Shown: positions 1-9,758 of the stretch, in pieces
Numbering within the stretch: the first letter of the stretch is position 1
How the letters are laid out: every line of letters starts with the position of its first letter
Position numbers and translations under genes: made by a program
Notes under the pieces: generated by a model
Seen by the model: the letters and a program-made list of their open reading frames with translations, nothing else
Told to the model about the DNA's origin: nothing
Databases searched by the model: none
Source: CAIYTF01 sp963664845
Lineage (GTDB): Bacteria; Bacteroidota; Ignavibacteria; Ignavibacteriales; Ignavibacteriaceae
Reading direction: 5' to 3'
DNA length: 64,000 nt
Assembly: GCA_963664845.1 (NCBI GenBank)
Contig: OY761615.1
Span: forward strand, 1,240,001-1,304,000

Positions 1-56
1 ATTCCAGAATTTCCTTGCTGAAAAAATACAATTATTTATTAATCAAGGAAAGAAAT

Positions 57-848
57 ATGTTGCCTTATATTGGAGGAAAATCAACACTCGCCTCATGGAT
101 AATTTCCCAGTTCCCAAAGGACTATGAGACCAAAACTTATTGTGAGGTTTTTGGTGGTGGCGGTTGGGTGCTATTCAAAAAGGAACGGTCGTATTTGGAA
201 GTTTATAACGACTTAAACCATCATTTAGTGAACCTTTTTAAGGTGATTCGCGACAGGTGCCCGGAGTTCCAGAATAAAGCAAACTGGTCACTGCATTCGC
301 GGGAAATGTTCATTGAAGCCCGCGAAAGGCTCAAGGATGACCAATACTTGGATGAGATTGAAAAGGCCTTGCACTATGCCATTAGCAAAACGCAGGCCTT
401 CGCTGGGAAAGGTGGGTGGGCTTATCAGGTGTCGGCCAAGTCAATCACTAACGGAAAGTGGCTGCCATTCGTCAGGCGAATTGAGCATATAAATGCCCGG
501 TTGCAAGGGGTGCAAATTGAGTGCTTGGACTTTGAAAAAGTGATCGGGAAATACGATTCAAAGAATACTGTCTTTTACCTCGACCCGCCCTATGTATCGA
601 CGGAGTTCTTTTATAAGACTGCCGGGGTAGATTTTAAGCGTGAAGATCACAAGCGGCTGGCCGGGATTCTGAAGCATATAAAGGGTAAGTTCGTACTTAG
701 TTACTATGACCACCCCCTGATTCGTGAATTATACCCCAATTTTGAGTATATTTCGAAGGAACACACACAATCTTGTTCCGGGCTGACTCGTGGCACCAAG
801 AGCCGGGTTAGGCCAAAGGAAACGAGCCTGCTTATCAGGAACTTCTAG
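57..848 (+). CDS. DNA adenine methylase (Dam/D12 class N6-adenine methyltransferase)
   Basis: Transfers a methyl group from S-adenosylmethionine to N6 of adenine in a specific DNA site. Near the N-terminus PYIGGKSTLASWI is the SAM-binding G-G-K motif of the D12 class. LDPPYVS near residue 180 is the catalytic DPPY motif. The 263-residue length is normal for a Dam-type enzyme. I chose ATG 57 because AAGGAAAG lies just upstream and the protein then begins with the conserved MLPYIGGK. An in-frame TTG at 15 is less likely. No restriction endonuclease or phage gene is visible next to it, although the window edge hides the upstream side. It may be an orphan or phage-derived methylase. Recognition site unknown. 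Confidence 0.93.
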   Translation: MLPYIGGKSTLASWIISQFPKDYETKTYCEVFGGGGWVLFKKERSYLEVYNDLNHHLVNLFKVIRDRCPEFQNKANWSLHSREMFIEARERLKDDQYLDEIEKALHYAISKTQAFAGKGGWAYQVSAKSITNGKWLPFVRRIEHINARLQGVQIECLDFEKVIGKYDSKNTVFYLDPPYVSTEFFYKTAGVDFKREDHKRLAGILKHIKGKFVLSYYDHPLIRELYPNFEYISKEHTQSCSGLTRGTKSRVRPKETSLLIRNF

Positions 849-1062
849 CCCGGACATTTTGTCATTTCCAAGGATTCTGGGAAACCCTCAAATTTCTCAA
901 ACTCCTTGGAAATATTTCTCAAACTCCGTGGCGCGTTATAATAGGAAACGCATATTATAAGGTAAATGAAAATCCCTTTGAATTACACCCAAAGGAACAG
1001 TCTTCGCCTGCGAAAAATTCAGGATTATCGAATTTCTGCTTTAACCACCGGTGCCATATACC

Positions 1063-1166
1063 AAGAGAGGCTGTATCAAAAGAATAAAAGGGTACGCGGA
1101 TGACACGGATTGGAACGGATATCCGCGGATAGAAATTCAAAATTTGACTTTTGAGACAGCTCTCTT
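1063..1166. repeat. MITE-like element with ~19-bp terminal inverted repeats
   Basis: The left end AAGAGAGGCTGTATCAAAAG (1063-1082) and the right end, read on the minus strand as AAGAGAGCTGTCTCAAAAG (1148-1166), match with one indel and one mismatch. The interior at 1099-1145 is nearly identical to 51595-51641 elsewhere in the window. It has no coding capacity of its own. The ~100-bp size, inverted ends and dispersal suggest a non-autonomous mobile or REP-like element. The remainder of the 849-1200 gap shows no gene. Confidence 0.6.
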
Positions 1167-1180
1167 GACTATAACCAGTT

Positions 1181-1202
1181 AGAAAAAACAGGCGAACCTG
1201 TT
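1181..1202 (-). terminator. Rho-independent terminator of the alcohol dehydrogenase gene
   Basis: Read on the minus strand, AACAGG-TTCG-CCTGTT forms a six-pair stem with a TTCG tetraloop, followed immediately by a T run. It overlaps the stop codon of the dehydrogenase gene. Confidence 0.7.
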
Positions 1203-2367
1203 ACAAAGCTCGTTCAAGTATCTTCAGGCTTATTTCCGGGGTAATATCCTGTGTTTCAGAAAGTGCCGTCATTCCATGCGTCTTTAACTGAGCAACAACA
1301 GCCGGGATTTTATCGGCACTTACACCGTATTCGGAAAGGCGTGTTTTAATGCCAAGGCTTTCGAAGAATTCCCGGGTTTTCTTTATTGCCATATCGATCT
1401 TTTCATTTTCGGTGCCGGTTTGAATGTTCCATACACGATCGGCATATTGAAGAAGTTTTGCCCGTTTCTGTTCACGACGCACTTCCAATAATGCAGGCAA
1501 AATAATTGCCAAAGTCTGCCCATGATCAATGCCGAACATTGCCGTAAGTTCATGCCCAATCATGTGGGTTGCCCAATCCTGCGGAACACCCGCACCAATA
1601 AGACCATTCAATGCAAGGGTTGCAGCCCAGACGTGATTTGCCCGTACATCATAGTTTTCGGGTTCCGCAACTGATGTTGCACCAATCTCAACGAGTGTTT
1701 GCAAAATGCCTTCAGCAAAACGATCTTGCAAAAGGCCATTCGCCGGAAACGTAAGATACTGTTCAGTTGTATGAACGAATGCATCTACAATACCATTGGC
1801 AACCTGGATTTTCGGAAGCGTGAACGTAACCGTTGGATCAAGGATAGAAAATTTCGGAAAGGTCAACCCACACATTACGGGGAATTTTCCGTGTTCATAG
1901 CTGATAACTGCCCCCATGTTCATTTCAGACCCTGTGGCAGGTAATGTAAGCACGGTACCAAAAGGTGTTATTTTACTTACAACATCCAATGGAACTGGCA
2001 TAAAACCAAACTTAAGAAGGTCAGTCCCCACGCCATTATAGTTGGAAGCAAGCGTAATAAATTTCGTACCGTCGATCACGGAGCCGCCGCCGACAGCGAG
2101 CAAAAAATCGATATTTTCACCACGGACAATTTCCACAGCTTTCATTAATGTTTCGTAGTGCGGATTCGGTTCGATGCCGCCAAACTCGAGTACTTTTCTG
2201 TTGCCAAGCGCGGTTTTCACCTTATTCAGCAAACCGCTTTTTTTTACGCTTCCGCCGCCAAAGGTTATGAGCACCTTCGCATCCGCGGGAATAAGGTTTG
2301 CAAGGGTGTCCAGCCGGTCTTTGCCAAAGACAATATGCGTTGGGTTATAAAAATCAAAATTAAACAC
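1201..2367 (-). CDS. Iron-containing alcohol dehydrogenase, YqhD/BdhA type
   Basis: Predicted NAD(P)H-dependent reduction of aldehydes to alcohols in the cytoplasm, as for YqhD and clostridial butanol dehydrogenases. The 388-residue length matches the family. LLAVGGGSVIDGTKFI around residue 95 is the nucleotide-binding GGGS motif. HMIGHELTAMFGIDHGQTLA near residue 265 carries the metal-ligand histidines. The start is GTG at 2367, preceded by AGGAGA with normal spacing. A terminator overlaps the stop codon, so it is probably monocistronic. The physiological aldehyde is not evident; YqhD relatives often detoxify reactive short-chain aldehydes. Confidence 0.93.
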   Translation of the reverse strand: MFNFDFYNPTHIVFGKDRLDTLANLIPADAKVLITFGGGSVKKSGLLNKVKTALGNRKVLEFGGIEPNPHYETLMKAVEIVRGENIDFLLAVGGGSVIDGTKFITLASNYNGVGTDLLKFGFMPVPLDVVSKITPFGTVLTLPATGSEMNMGAVISYEHGKFPVMCGLTFPKFSILDPTVTFTLPKIQVANGIVDAFVHTTEQYLTFPANGLLQDRFAEGILQTLVEIGATSVAEPENYDVRANHVWAATLALNGLIGAGVPQDWATHMIGHELTAMFGIDHGQTLAIILPALLEVRREQKRAKLLQYADRVWNIQTGTENEKIDMAIKKTREFFESLGIKTRLSEYGVSADKIPAVVAQLKTHGMTALSETQDITPEISLKILERAL

Positions 2368-2625
2368 GGGAAATTCTCCTAATTAGATCATTGTTGTTAA
2401 TTCACTGTTTTCATTATTGTATCAGATTACCATTCTTGTATCATATTCCAGACAGCCAGGGGTAGCCTTTTGCTGCATCGGAGTATATGCAAGAGTTCAA
2501 TCTTCTCATTTTTTTACGAACTTATTTTCACGAGTACTGTAACGCGGTCCGATATTCGGATATTTGCTTACAATGCTTCAACGAGCGTTATGTATAATTT
2601 AGTTGTTTCTACCAAACAAGTTGCC

Positions 2626-3663
2626 TTATTTATCTATTATTACCAATTTATACTTTTGCGTTCCAAGGCCAAGGGCCTCTGCATGCTGCAGAATGAGCGT
2701 TCCGTTCCTTGACTCTATCCGTTCACGCAAAGCAGCGCTTTCCTTTTTGTCTGCTGCGTAAATCAGGTCCACACAGGCTTTGTCCAGCGCGACCGGATCC
2801 AGCGAACCGAGTATTCCAATGTCCCCCATTTCCGGCGGAGCCGGATCGCTTGCACAATCACAGTCGACGGAGAGATTATTCATGACATTTATATACAGGA
2901 TGTTACTGTCCAGCGCATTCATCACCGCGCCGGCTGCTTCAGCCATCGATTCGAGGAAAGCATTTTGGTTGGTTTTGAAAACCAGACCGAAATCAGATTT
3001 GCTCACTCCAGCGGTATGAATCCACACTTTCCCCGCGGCAGATGCAATACCGATAGAAATATTCTTCAATGCCCCTCCAAATCCTCCCATCATATGACCT
3101 TTGAAATGGGAAAGCACAAGGAAAGAATTATACTTGTTAAAGTGTGAGCCAACAAAGTCTTCTCTTATATGCGCACCATGTGGGAATGGCAGAATGACAG
3201 AGCTGTCTTCATCCATAATATCCACTGCCGCGATGGCAGTGAAACCATGATCGATTGCGACCTGTTTGTGTTGCTCCGTAGTGGCCCTCTGCCCCTTGTA
3301 TGCTGTATTGCATTCAACGATGGTGCCGTTGACGGAATGGACGAGGTCTTTGATAAGACCCGGAGAGAGAAAATTGTGTCCGCCCGCCTCGCCGGTACTC
3401 AGCTTCACGGCAACTTTGCCAGTCAGCTTACGCCCCAACGATTTGTAGATTGCATCCAATGCGGCCGGACTGATGTTTTTTGTCATGTAAACTACCGGTA
3501 CCTTTACCTCAGGCGCAGGCATCTCAGTTTTTGTACCTGCAACATTTATGGTATCAGGAGTTGAACTTCCACTTTCCGTTTTTTTTGCCTGTGAGGCAAA
3601 AGAAATAGCTGTGGAGAAAACTAAAATTATGGCAACCTGCCATATTAGTGATTTGTTTTCCAT
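2626..3663 (-). CDS. Exported DUF362 domain protein
   Basis: DUF362 proteins have no settled biochemical role; several relatives carry Fe-S clusters. Here a signal peptide (hydrophobic stretch about residues 5-22, ending SFASQA) precedes the DUF362 core. Conserved-looking stretches include LSTGEAGGHNFLSPGLIKDLV, HFKGHMMGGFGGALKNISIG and a late VDCDCASDPAPPEMGDIGILGS segment. The two cysteines of CDC and nearby acidic residues could bind a metal or part of a cluster, but no full ferredoxin motif is present. I chose ATG 3663 over the in-frame TTG 3675 because GAGAAAGA sits at the right distance. Function not assignable. Confidence 0.82.
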   Translation of the reverse strand: MENKSLIWQVAIILVFSTAISFASQAKKTESGSSTPDTINVAGTKTEMPAPEVKVPVVYMTKNISPAALDAIYKSLGRKLTGKVAVKLSTGEAGGHNFLSPGLIKDLVHSVNGTIVECNTAYKGQRATTEQHKQVAIDHGFTAIAAVDIMDEDSSVILPFPHGAHIREDFVGSHFNKYNSFLVLSHFKGHMMGGFGGALKNISIGIASAAGKVWIHTAGVSKSDFGLVFKTNQNAFLESMAEAAGAVMNALDSNILYINVMNNLSVDCDCASDPAPPEMGDIGILGSLDPVALDKACVDLIYAADKKESAALRERIESRNGTLILQHAEALGLGTQKYKLVIIDK

Positions 3664-4037
3664 ATTCTTTCTCAATTTAATTTAGTATCCGATCAATAAT
3701 ATTAGAGCCAGAGATGGCAAATATTTAATGAGACAAAATAGAACTCACCCAAAGTTCCCATCTCTTGAAAAGCGAGCGAAGGAATGCGTCTTTTTTGGTT
3801 CATGCTCGTCCGGGTTAGGAAAAACAAAGAACACCATGCAGGAGTCAATTTTTGTATCGGATACACGCTACTCTCCGCGTAATCACCAGCCTGCTGCGCG
3901 CTCATAATAAAGCGGTCGCAAAGCAGATCTGAATTTCCATTTTTCCTGAGTCTGGATAACAGCTCCACTGAATTATTTTCATTTCATAAATTCGCTTGCT
4001 GAATTTTACTCCAGTTAACATTAGTATTCATTCAAAA
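3664..4037. other. Intergenic region, no gene supported
   Basis: An 88-codon minus-strand reading frame (3702-3968) crosses this gap, but its product has no recognisable domain and an unusual composition. Parts resemble the non-coding stretch at about 6540-6620 (a shared TCTCTTGAAAA core), which suggests an old dispersed repeat rather than a gene. Confidence 0.4.
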
Positions 4038-5033
4038 TTACCGACTGGTAAGTTTATTCATACTTTCAGGATACCGTGCGCCCTGCACCATGATCTTTGC
4101 AGCGGCTTCTTCAATATTCCTGAGATCGTCTGCTGTAAGTTCGACATTTACCGCGCCGATGTTCTCATCCAAACGGACTAGTTTTGTAGTCCCCGGTATT
4201 GGAACAATCCAGGGCTTCTGCGCCAGCAGCCAAGCCAGGGCAATTTGCGCAGGTGTAGACTGCTTTAGCTCTGCCACTTTGCCAAGCAACTCAATTAAAG
4301 TCTGATTGGCTTTACGTGCTTCCGGCGTAAAACGGGGAAGTGTGGTGCGGAAATCCGTACTGTCGAATGTTGTGTTTTCGTTGATCTTCCCAGTGAGAAA
4401 ACCTCTTCCTAAAGGACTGAAGGGCACCAAGCCGATTCCGAGTTCTTCCAGCACAGGTAATACTTCCGTTTCAATTGCTCTCCACCAAATGGAATATTCA
4501 CTCTGAAGTGCAGTGACCGGTTGAACCGCATGGGCCCTGCGAATGGTTGAAGCGCCCGCTTCTGAAAGCCCGAAGTGTTTAACCTTACCTTCGCTTATTA
4601 AATCTTTCACCGCGCCGGCCACCTCTTCTATTGGTACTTCCGGATCAACACGATGCTGATAGAACAGATCGATAGCGTCAATTTTCAGGCGTTTCAGCGA
4701 ATCCTCGGCAACCTGCCTTATGTGCTCAGGACGACTATCCAAGCCTATCCATTTTGGTCCGCCATCAGGATCGAGCCTGAAACCGAACTTGGTGGCTATT
4801 ACCACCTGATCCTTGAATGGGGCAAGTGCTTCCCCGACGAGCTTTTCATTGGTAAACGGGCCATAGACTTCGGCAGTATCGAAAAAAGTAACACCCCGCT
4901 CAACTGCGGTCCGGAGTAAAGAAATCATTTCGTTTTTGTCTGCGGGCGGTCCATAGGAAAAGCTCATACCCATACAACCTAATCCAAGTGCGGATACTTC
5001 AAGACCGTTTTTCCCTAATTTTCTGTGTTTCAT
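4038..5033 (-). CDS. Aldo/keto reductase
   Basis: NAD(P)H-dependent carbonyl reductase with a (beta/alpha)8 barrel, 331 residues. The catalytic tetrad is visible: Asp in FFDTAEVYG, Tyr in the same VYG segment, Lys in VIATKFGF and His in DLFYQHRVD. The C-terminal PIPGTTKLVRLDENI segment is the cofactor-phosphate-binding region. The N-terminal RKLGKNGLEVSALGLGCMGM and the overall length resemble the YajO/AKR11-13-like subgroup. The ATG is preceded by AGGAGC. It lies downstream of the AraC-type regulator on the same strand, so it may be that regulator's target, although a terminator separates them. Substrate unknown. Confidence 0.94.
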   Translation of the reverse strand: MKHRKLGKNGLEVSALGLGCMGMSFSYGPPADKNEMISLLRTAVERGVTFFDTAEVYGPFTNEKLVGEALAPFKDQVVIATKFGFRLDPDGGPKWIGLDSRPEHIRQVAEDSLKRLKIDAIDLFYQHRVDPEVPIEEVAGAVKDLISEGKVKHFGLSEAGASTIRRAHAVQPVTALQSEYSIWWRAIETEVLPVLEELGIGLVPFSPLGRGFLTGKINENTTFDSTDFRTTLPRFTPEARKANQTLIELLGKVAELKQSTPAQIALAWLLAQKPWIVPIPGTTKLVRLDENIGAVNVELTADDLRNIEEAAAKIMVQGARYPESMNKLTSR

Positions 5034-5607
5034 GGTGATAGCTCCTAATTAAAATTTATATGTACTGAACTAACTGTTCTTTGTTTGTAACCTGGTATTC
5101 AAAATGCTTCAAATAACATATGATGTAACCTAAGCATGAACCGCAAGAAGCTTATTATTCGGTTGTCTCTGCATTATTCGAATCGTGCAGATTCCCGATC
5201 TCAGAGGGAGGCTTTGGCGTCAACTTAAAGAAACGATAGACAATTTCGGAAAACAGATTCAAACCAGTTAATGGGTTTTGTTCGCCCCTATTCAGGGGCG
5301 TTTATCTTTGATCTGGGTTCCGTGGGTTTCACCCACGGTTATTCATGTGGTGTCCTTTCAGGACATGATCAAATCATTATTACGTTAACAGTGCGTGCCG
5401 AGAATTATTTATTGTCCATTAGAAGCGTTGCCGACCAAATTATACGTTGACGCAAATGTGTTTTCGCGGGAATGACATTCGTTCATCGCACACTTTAAGT
5501 TGACACTATTGTTACAAGGTTACCAAAATCATCGATGTAAAGATAAAGAAAAGCCGTACAGAAAGGTTTTCTCTACGGCTCAAAGAATTTTGCTGTGCGG
5601 CTCAATT
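5034..5607. repeat. Intergenic region with a chain of short hairpin repeats
   Basis: Between about 5280 and 5370 lie three consecutive small hairpins: CGCCCCTATTCAGGGGCG, CCGTGGGTTTCACCCACGG and TGTCCTTTCAGGACA. Further on, about 5465-5513 shares GGGAATGACATTCG and TTAAG.GACAC.ATTG with 9539-9593. No open reading frame here looks like a gene. These look like REP-type dispersed repeats. Confidence 0.55.
5544..5580 (-). terminator. Rho-independent terminator after the AraC-type gene
   Basis: On the minus strand AGCCGTAGAGAAAA-CC-TTTCTGTACGGCT folds into a long, nearly perfect stem followed by TTTTCTTT. It begins 28 bases past the AraC stop codon. Confidence 0.8.
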
Positions 5608-6429
5608 TCAGGTTGTTGGGGAATAGCCAAATTGCCGTTTAAAGGCCGTGGAAAAGTGAGATAGGTTTTTGAAGCCAACTTCGATGTATACGTCAGAAAC
5701 CTTCTTGTTTTCGTTGCGGATCTTGTCGAAAGCAATATTCAGCCTCTTTTCCATCAACCATTTGTTGGGAGAAAGTGGACTGATCTTCTTAAAATCACGC
5801 TTAAACGTGGCAAGACTGCGCCCGGTGAAACCGGCAATTTCTTCTATTGAAAGATCCTGCATATAACTTTCATTCATGAAATCAAGAATGTCAATTTTCC
5901 AGGGCTCGGTGAAATCGAACAGGCTGGCACAAAACCGTTTATCGATATTCAGGAGAGAATAGATACCTTCCTGCAATTTCAGTTCCATCAGTTGAGGGGC
6001 CGGTTGGATGGTTGAATCAAAGTAGGGAGTCATGGATTGGAACAGACTTAAGATATCCGGAGTCCTGGGGAGTTTAATAACACTGGGTGTGTGTTTTTCG
6101 ATCTCTTTAGGCAACTGTGTTTTATCGAATGACTGATAAAACTCCCGCAAAAAATTCCGCTTAAAGATCATAAAGATTGCTTTGAATTTTTCATCACCCT
6201 TTGGTTGTTTGGTCATAGTGATACGATTGTCTCTCCGGAGGAAGACACATTCGCCGGTAGTGATCTTTGTCTTCTTAGTTTTTTCTTCAAGCAGCAATTC
6301 GCCCGAATAAACATAAACCAAAGCGTGTTCCTTAACCATTTTAACACACTTGATATTGTAGTTAAAATATATACTAAAGACCACGCCGGCATAATTAAAA
6401 TTCACATAGTCCTTGTTTTCGATGTCCAT
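5608..6429 (-). CDS. AraC family transcriptional regulator
   Basis: DNA-binding regulator, 273 residues. The C-terminal hundred residues hold the two helix-turn-helix units of the AraC/XylS domain: LSIEEIAGFTGRSLATFKRD in the first, and VSDVYIEVGFKNLSHFSTAF followed by FGYSPT in the second. The N-terminal part contains LLLEEKTKKTKITTGECVFLRRDN, which reads like the cupin-type sensing half (exsA-like) typical of the family. The effector is unknown. It is followed by its own strong terminator and then by an aldo/keto reductase, a plausible but unproven target. Confidence 0.92.
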   Translation of the reverse strand: MDIENKDYVNFNYAGVVFSIYFNYNIKCVKMVKEHALVYVYSGELLLEEKTKKTKITTGECVFLRRDNRITMTKQPKGDEKFKAIFMIFKRNFLREFYQSFDKTQLPKEIEKHTPSVIKLPRTPDILSLFQSMTPYFDSTIQPAPQLMELKLQEGIYSLLNIDKRFCASLFDFTEPWKIDILDFMNESYMQDLSIEEIAGFTGRSLATFKRDFKKISPLSPNKWLMEKRLNIAFDKIRNENKKVSDVYIEVGFKNLSHFSTAFKRQFGYSPTT

Positions 6430-6679
6430 ATTTATAATGTCTTTTGATATTTAAATTATAATACAATGCAATGATCCCTAATCATGTACCGGTAATTTGG
6501 CTTCCAAGCAATACTATCATCGCCAATAATGGCAAAATGTTGTTTAGATCACAAAAGCTCCCATCCTGAACCGCTCTCTTGAAAAACGAGGGGGAGTGAA
6601 TGAATTTCACTTTGGCTTCGCAAAGTTAGGGATATTTATCTATTGAAGAAAGGCACATCAGCAACCTTGCGGGCTTCTG

Positions 6680-7906
6680 TTATTTAATTTCTTTGGTCTC
6701 AAATAAATCTCTATCCGGAAACGACTTAAGATTTTCCAATTTCTCCCGAAGGAATCCGGCTAAGTCCCGATCCAACACTTTCAACGAGTTCAATTTTTCT
6801 TCGTCCGAACCTTTTATTGAGGGAAGCGTGTTACAGGTGACTGCAAGACACACATTATTTGCCGTTTTAGCCCACACTGCACATGTCCCCCAGGTACATT
6901 CTCCCGTATGAAACCATGTATTATTTTTGGTTACACGCATTCCCATTCCGTACCGTGTCTTAATGTTTTCAGGAGGTAAAGACATAAGGGCGATACTTTT
7001 CTTATTCAGAATATCTGCCGGATGTTCAAGCCCATCAATGGACAATATAATTTTTACCATATCTATTGGTCTTGAAATCCAGCCACCGCTTGATATCATT
7101 GGCTCCATATTAAAGGCATACGATTGAGGCACAATCTTCGCTGTATCAAATGATGAGGGCGCCATTTCACCATTGTAGTCATAGTATATAACTTCGTTCG
7201 CAACTCTGTCAACTAATTCAGACTTACCCGGAATGGTAGTGTAGACTCCGATTGGGTGAAGGATTTCTGACACCAGGTAATCCACATGGTCCTTTTTGGC
7301 GATCGTGCCAATAATTTCTCCCAGGAATAAGTAATTAAAGTCCGAGTATCTGTAAGCGGTTGATGGCAAAAAATCGAGCTTCTGCTTCAATATATACTTC
7401 ACATTTTCGCTAATGCCGGCCGGAATAGGAGCTTTTAATGCATAGGATGCTTCGTTTTCCCCAATAATATCAATTGCGGGCCAACCGACGGTATGTTGCA
7501 ACAGGTTTTTAACCGTTATTCCATACACATTGCTGTCAGCAATGTTCACATAATTGGGACCCGTCAGTATTCCCTTTTCCCCAAAAACTTTAGCATCCAG
7601 ATTCACTTGACCATTTTCGATTAATTTCATTACGCCGATCGCAGTAATGGTTTTTGAACAACTGGCTATTCTAAACAAACTATTTGTTGTAACCGGTTCT
7701 TTACTGTTTGTATCAGCATAGCCAAATCCTTTAGCATAGATTAATTTTCCATCTTTTGTAATTGCAACAGAAATGCCGGGGATTTTCCATTTCTCTTTAA
7801 AACTCACCATTACCGAATCAATGTATTTATCGCTAAACGTATCTCCCTGCGGGAAACAAAGCGTACTAAAAAAGAAAATTACTAATGCTGCATAACTTAT
7901 TTTCAT
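6680..7906 (-). CDS. Exported serine hydrolase, beta-lactamase/class C PBP fold
   Basis: Periplasmic or secreted serine hydrolase of the beta-lactamase-related (PF00144) family, 408 residues with a signal peptide (residues 1-20, ending CFPQG). The SxxK nucleophile motif is S82-C-S-K85. The YxN-type motif appears as YSDFNY near residue 193. The third motif is HTG in TWFHTGECTWG near residue 335. Members include D-aminopeptidases, esterases and carboxypeptidases, so this need not confer beta-lactam resistance. It stands alone, between the AraC gene and a plus-strand T9SS protein. No lipobox was seen. Confidence 0.9.
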   Translation of the reverse strand: MKISYAALVIFFFSTLCFPQGDTFSDKYIDSVMVSFKEKWKIPGISVAITKDGKLIYAKGFGYADTNSKEPVTTNSLFRIASCSKTITAIGVMKLIENGQVNLDAKVFGEKGILTGPNYVNIADSNVYGITVKNLLQHTVGWPAIDIIGENEASYALKAPIPAGISENVKYILKQKLDFLPSTAYRYSDFNYLFLGEIIGTIAKKDHVDYLVSEILHPIGVYTTIPGKSELVDRVANEVIYYDYNGEMAPSSFDTAKIVPQSYAFNMEPMISSGGWISRPIDMVKIILSIDGLEHPADILNKKSIALMSLPPENIKTRYGMGMRVTKNNTWFHTGECTWGTCAVWAKTANNVCLAVTCNTLPSIKGSDEEKLNSLKVLDRDLAGFLREKLENLKSFPDRDLFETKEIK

Positions 7907-8144
7907 GTTATTCTGTTTTATTGTGAGCGTATTTAAAAATTCTTCCCGGATAAAAATAGTGATATTTCCGCTTATATATATCGCACCACAGCATAGAAAA
8001 ACATCGTGATGAATGATGAACTTATAGCTAAGTATATCGTCTGCAGAAAGCGTATAAAATTTGTGTTTACAATTGGGGGATTATATATTTATATTGTTTT
8101 CGTTATTAATAGCTTTATTTATAACCAACAGTTAGGGAGATTCA

Positions 8145-9319
8145 ATGAAAAATTTATCGGTTTTTGGTGTATTCCCGGGTTCCTTTACGTGCAGAATTTG
8201 CACCAACATTCCTGTCATCGCACTCGCGATATTCTTATGGTCAACAAATACTCATTCACAATGGTTTCCGGCTACCGGAACAGGCGGAGGAAACATTCAA
8301 TGTTTCGCTTCCAGTGGCGGCACCATTTATGCAGGTTATGGGCGGGGTGGCATATATCGTTCTACCGACGATGGATTAAATTGGCAGCAAACAAGCATGA
8401 ATACCGATTATTGGGTTAATGCGCTTGCTGCCAAGCCAGTTTAAATGTTCACTCACTGCTGGCCAGCGGGAACAATATTTTTGCAGGAACCGCAGCCGGT
8501 GGAGTTTTTCTTACATCCAACCATGGAACTTCCTGGACACCTGTCAATAGCGGAATGAGTGCCACGGATATAACTTCATTTACGCAAAGTCAGAACAATA
8601 TCTTTGTTGGTTCATATTCAGGCGTATTTACTTCCACCAACAACGGGTCCAACTGGAGCGCTGTTAACAGTGGTTTGTTTAACCGTTCTGTTACCTGCCT
8701 GGCTTCGTTCGGAAATAATATTTTTGCCGGAACAGCTGAAAGCGGTGTATTCCTTTCAACAAACAATGGCGCGGACTGGTCGCTTAGAAACGATGGGTTG
8801 ATGGATTCTTCAAATTATGCACTTGCCGTTTGTGATACCATTTTGTTCGCAGGCGGAAGATCGGGGAAGATATTCGTTACTACTGACAAAGGCACAAACT
8901 GGAGTTTGGTTGTTGGTGGCTTGCCCGCTGTTTATAACGTTAATTTTTTGGCTGTCAACGGATCGTCGATTTATGCGGGTACAGTCGGAGGCGGATTATG
9001 GATGCGTTCTCTTTCACAATTAGTCGAGGTCTCCAGGGAACCTGCAGAGTTACCTAGACAGTTCACGCTTTCACAGAATTATCCAAATCCATTTAATCCT
9101 TCCACGGCAATAAATTATTCGCTTCCCAAAGCAGGATATGTTACGATCACTGTTTATGATGCTATCGGAAGCAAAATAGCAACTCTTGTTAATGATTATA
9201 AACCTGCCGGCAGTTATTCAGTGAGCTTTATTGGAAAGAATCTGGCAAGCGGAATATATTTATACAGGCTGGAAGCGGGAAATTATAGTATTGTAAAGAA
9301 GCTGCTCCTTGTGAAATAA
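8145..9319 (+). pseudogene. Secreted BNR/Asp-box repeat protein with T9SS sorting domain, frameshifted
   Basis: Two reading frames together make one protein. The first (8145-8444) has a signal peptide and an Asp-box repeat (IYRSTDDGLNWQQ). The second is open from about 8442 and continues with repeats VFLTSNHGTSW, VFTSTNNGSNW, VFLSTNNGADW and IFVTTDKGTNW. It then has a linker and a C-terminal T9SS type A domain starting FTLSQNYPNPFNPSTAINYS. The frames are offset as if one base were lost near 8420-8445, where AAKPV-stop is followed in the next frame by LNVHSLLASGNNIFAG. The start has a GGGAGA ribosome site. It would be a surface beta-propeller of unknown ligand if restored. The frameshift could be real decay or a sequencing error. 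Confidence 0.8.
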
Positions 9320-9349
9320 TTGTCAGATTACGTTTGAATTACTCTTGCT

Positions 9350-9390
9350 GGGTGAGCCGGAGCGAAATACTCCGCTCACCCATTTCTTTA
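9350..9390 (+). terminator. Rho-independent terminator after the BNR protein
   Basis: GGGTGAGC-CGGAG pairs with CTCCG-CTCACCC around a CGAAATA-type loop and is followed by ATTTCTTTA. It sits 30 bases past the stop codon. Confidence 0.7.
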
Positions 9391-9758
9391 AGTCTTGGAA
9401 GCAGTTTCTCTGTTTAGATAAATTGCCAAATTTTTAGCAAATATTCTCATGCATCTATTAGCAGCCCAACAACATTGTTAAAATATTTTGACATCGAAAA
9501 TATAATAACAACTCGAATTAGGTAGATTCCCACCTTCGTGGGAATGACATTCGATAACAGTACTCGTTAAGACGACACCATTGCTCCAATGATGAGAGGA
9601 CACATGCAGTGAGCACTGAGCTGGGAGAAACATCCTGCAATTGCCAATGGAAGTTTCTTAGCATCAAAAAACATAGTACGCATTTTACAGTAAGAGTTTA
9701 ATCAGCCTGGATTAACGGGCTTCAATAAAAGTGCTATTGATTCAGCCCTGTAGCTGTT
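9391..9758. other. Intergenic region, no gene supported
   Basis: The only structure seen is a TTCCCACCTTCGTGGGAA hairpin at about 9526-9543, followed by a stretch (to 9593) shared with 5465-5513. The rest is AT-rich with no convincing reading frame. Confidence 0.4.

Noticed and set aside
955..1140. 61-codon minus-strand reading frame
   Set aside because: It lies largely inside the MITE-like repeat, and its product has no recognisable domain or ribosome site.
3702..3968. 88-codon minus-strand reading frame
   Set aside because: Odd composition, no domain, no ribosome site; the DNA partly resembles another non-coding stretch at about 6540-6620.
6680..7906. Antibiotic-resistance beta-lactamase
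   Set aside because: It has the beta-lactamase-fold motifs, but the family is dominated by esterases and peptidases, so resistance is not supported.
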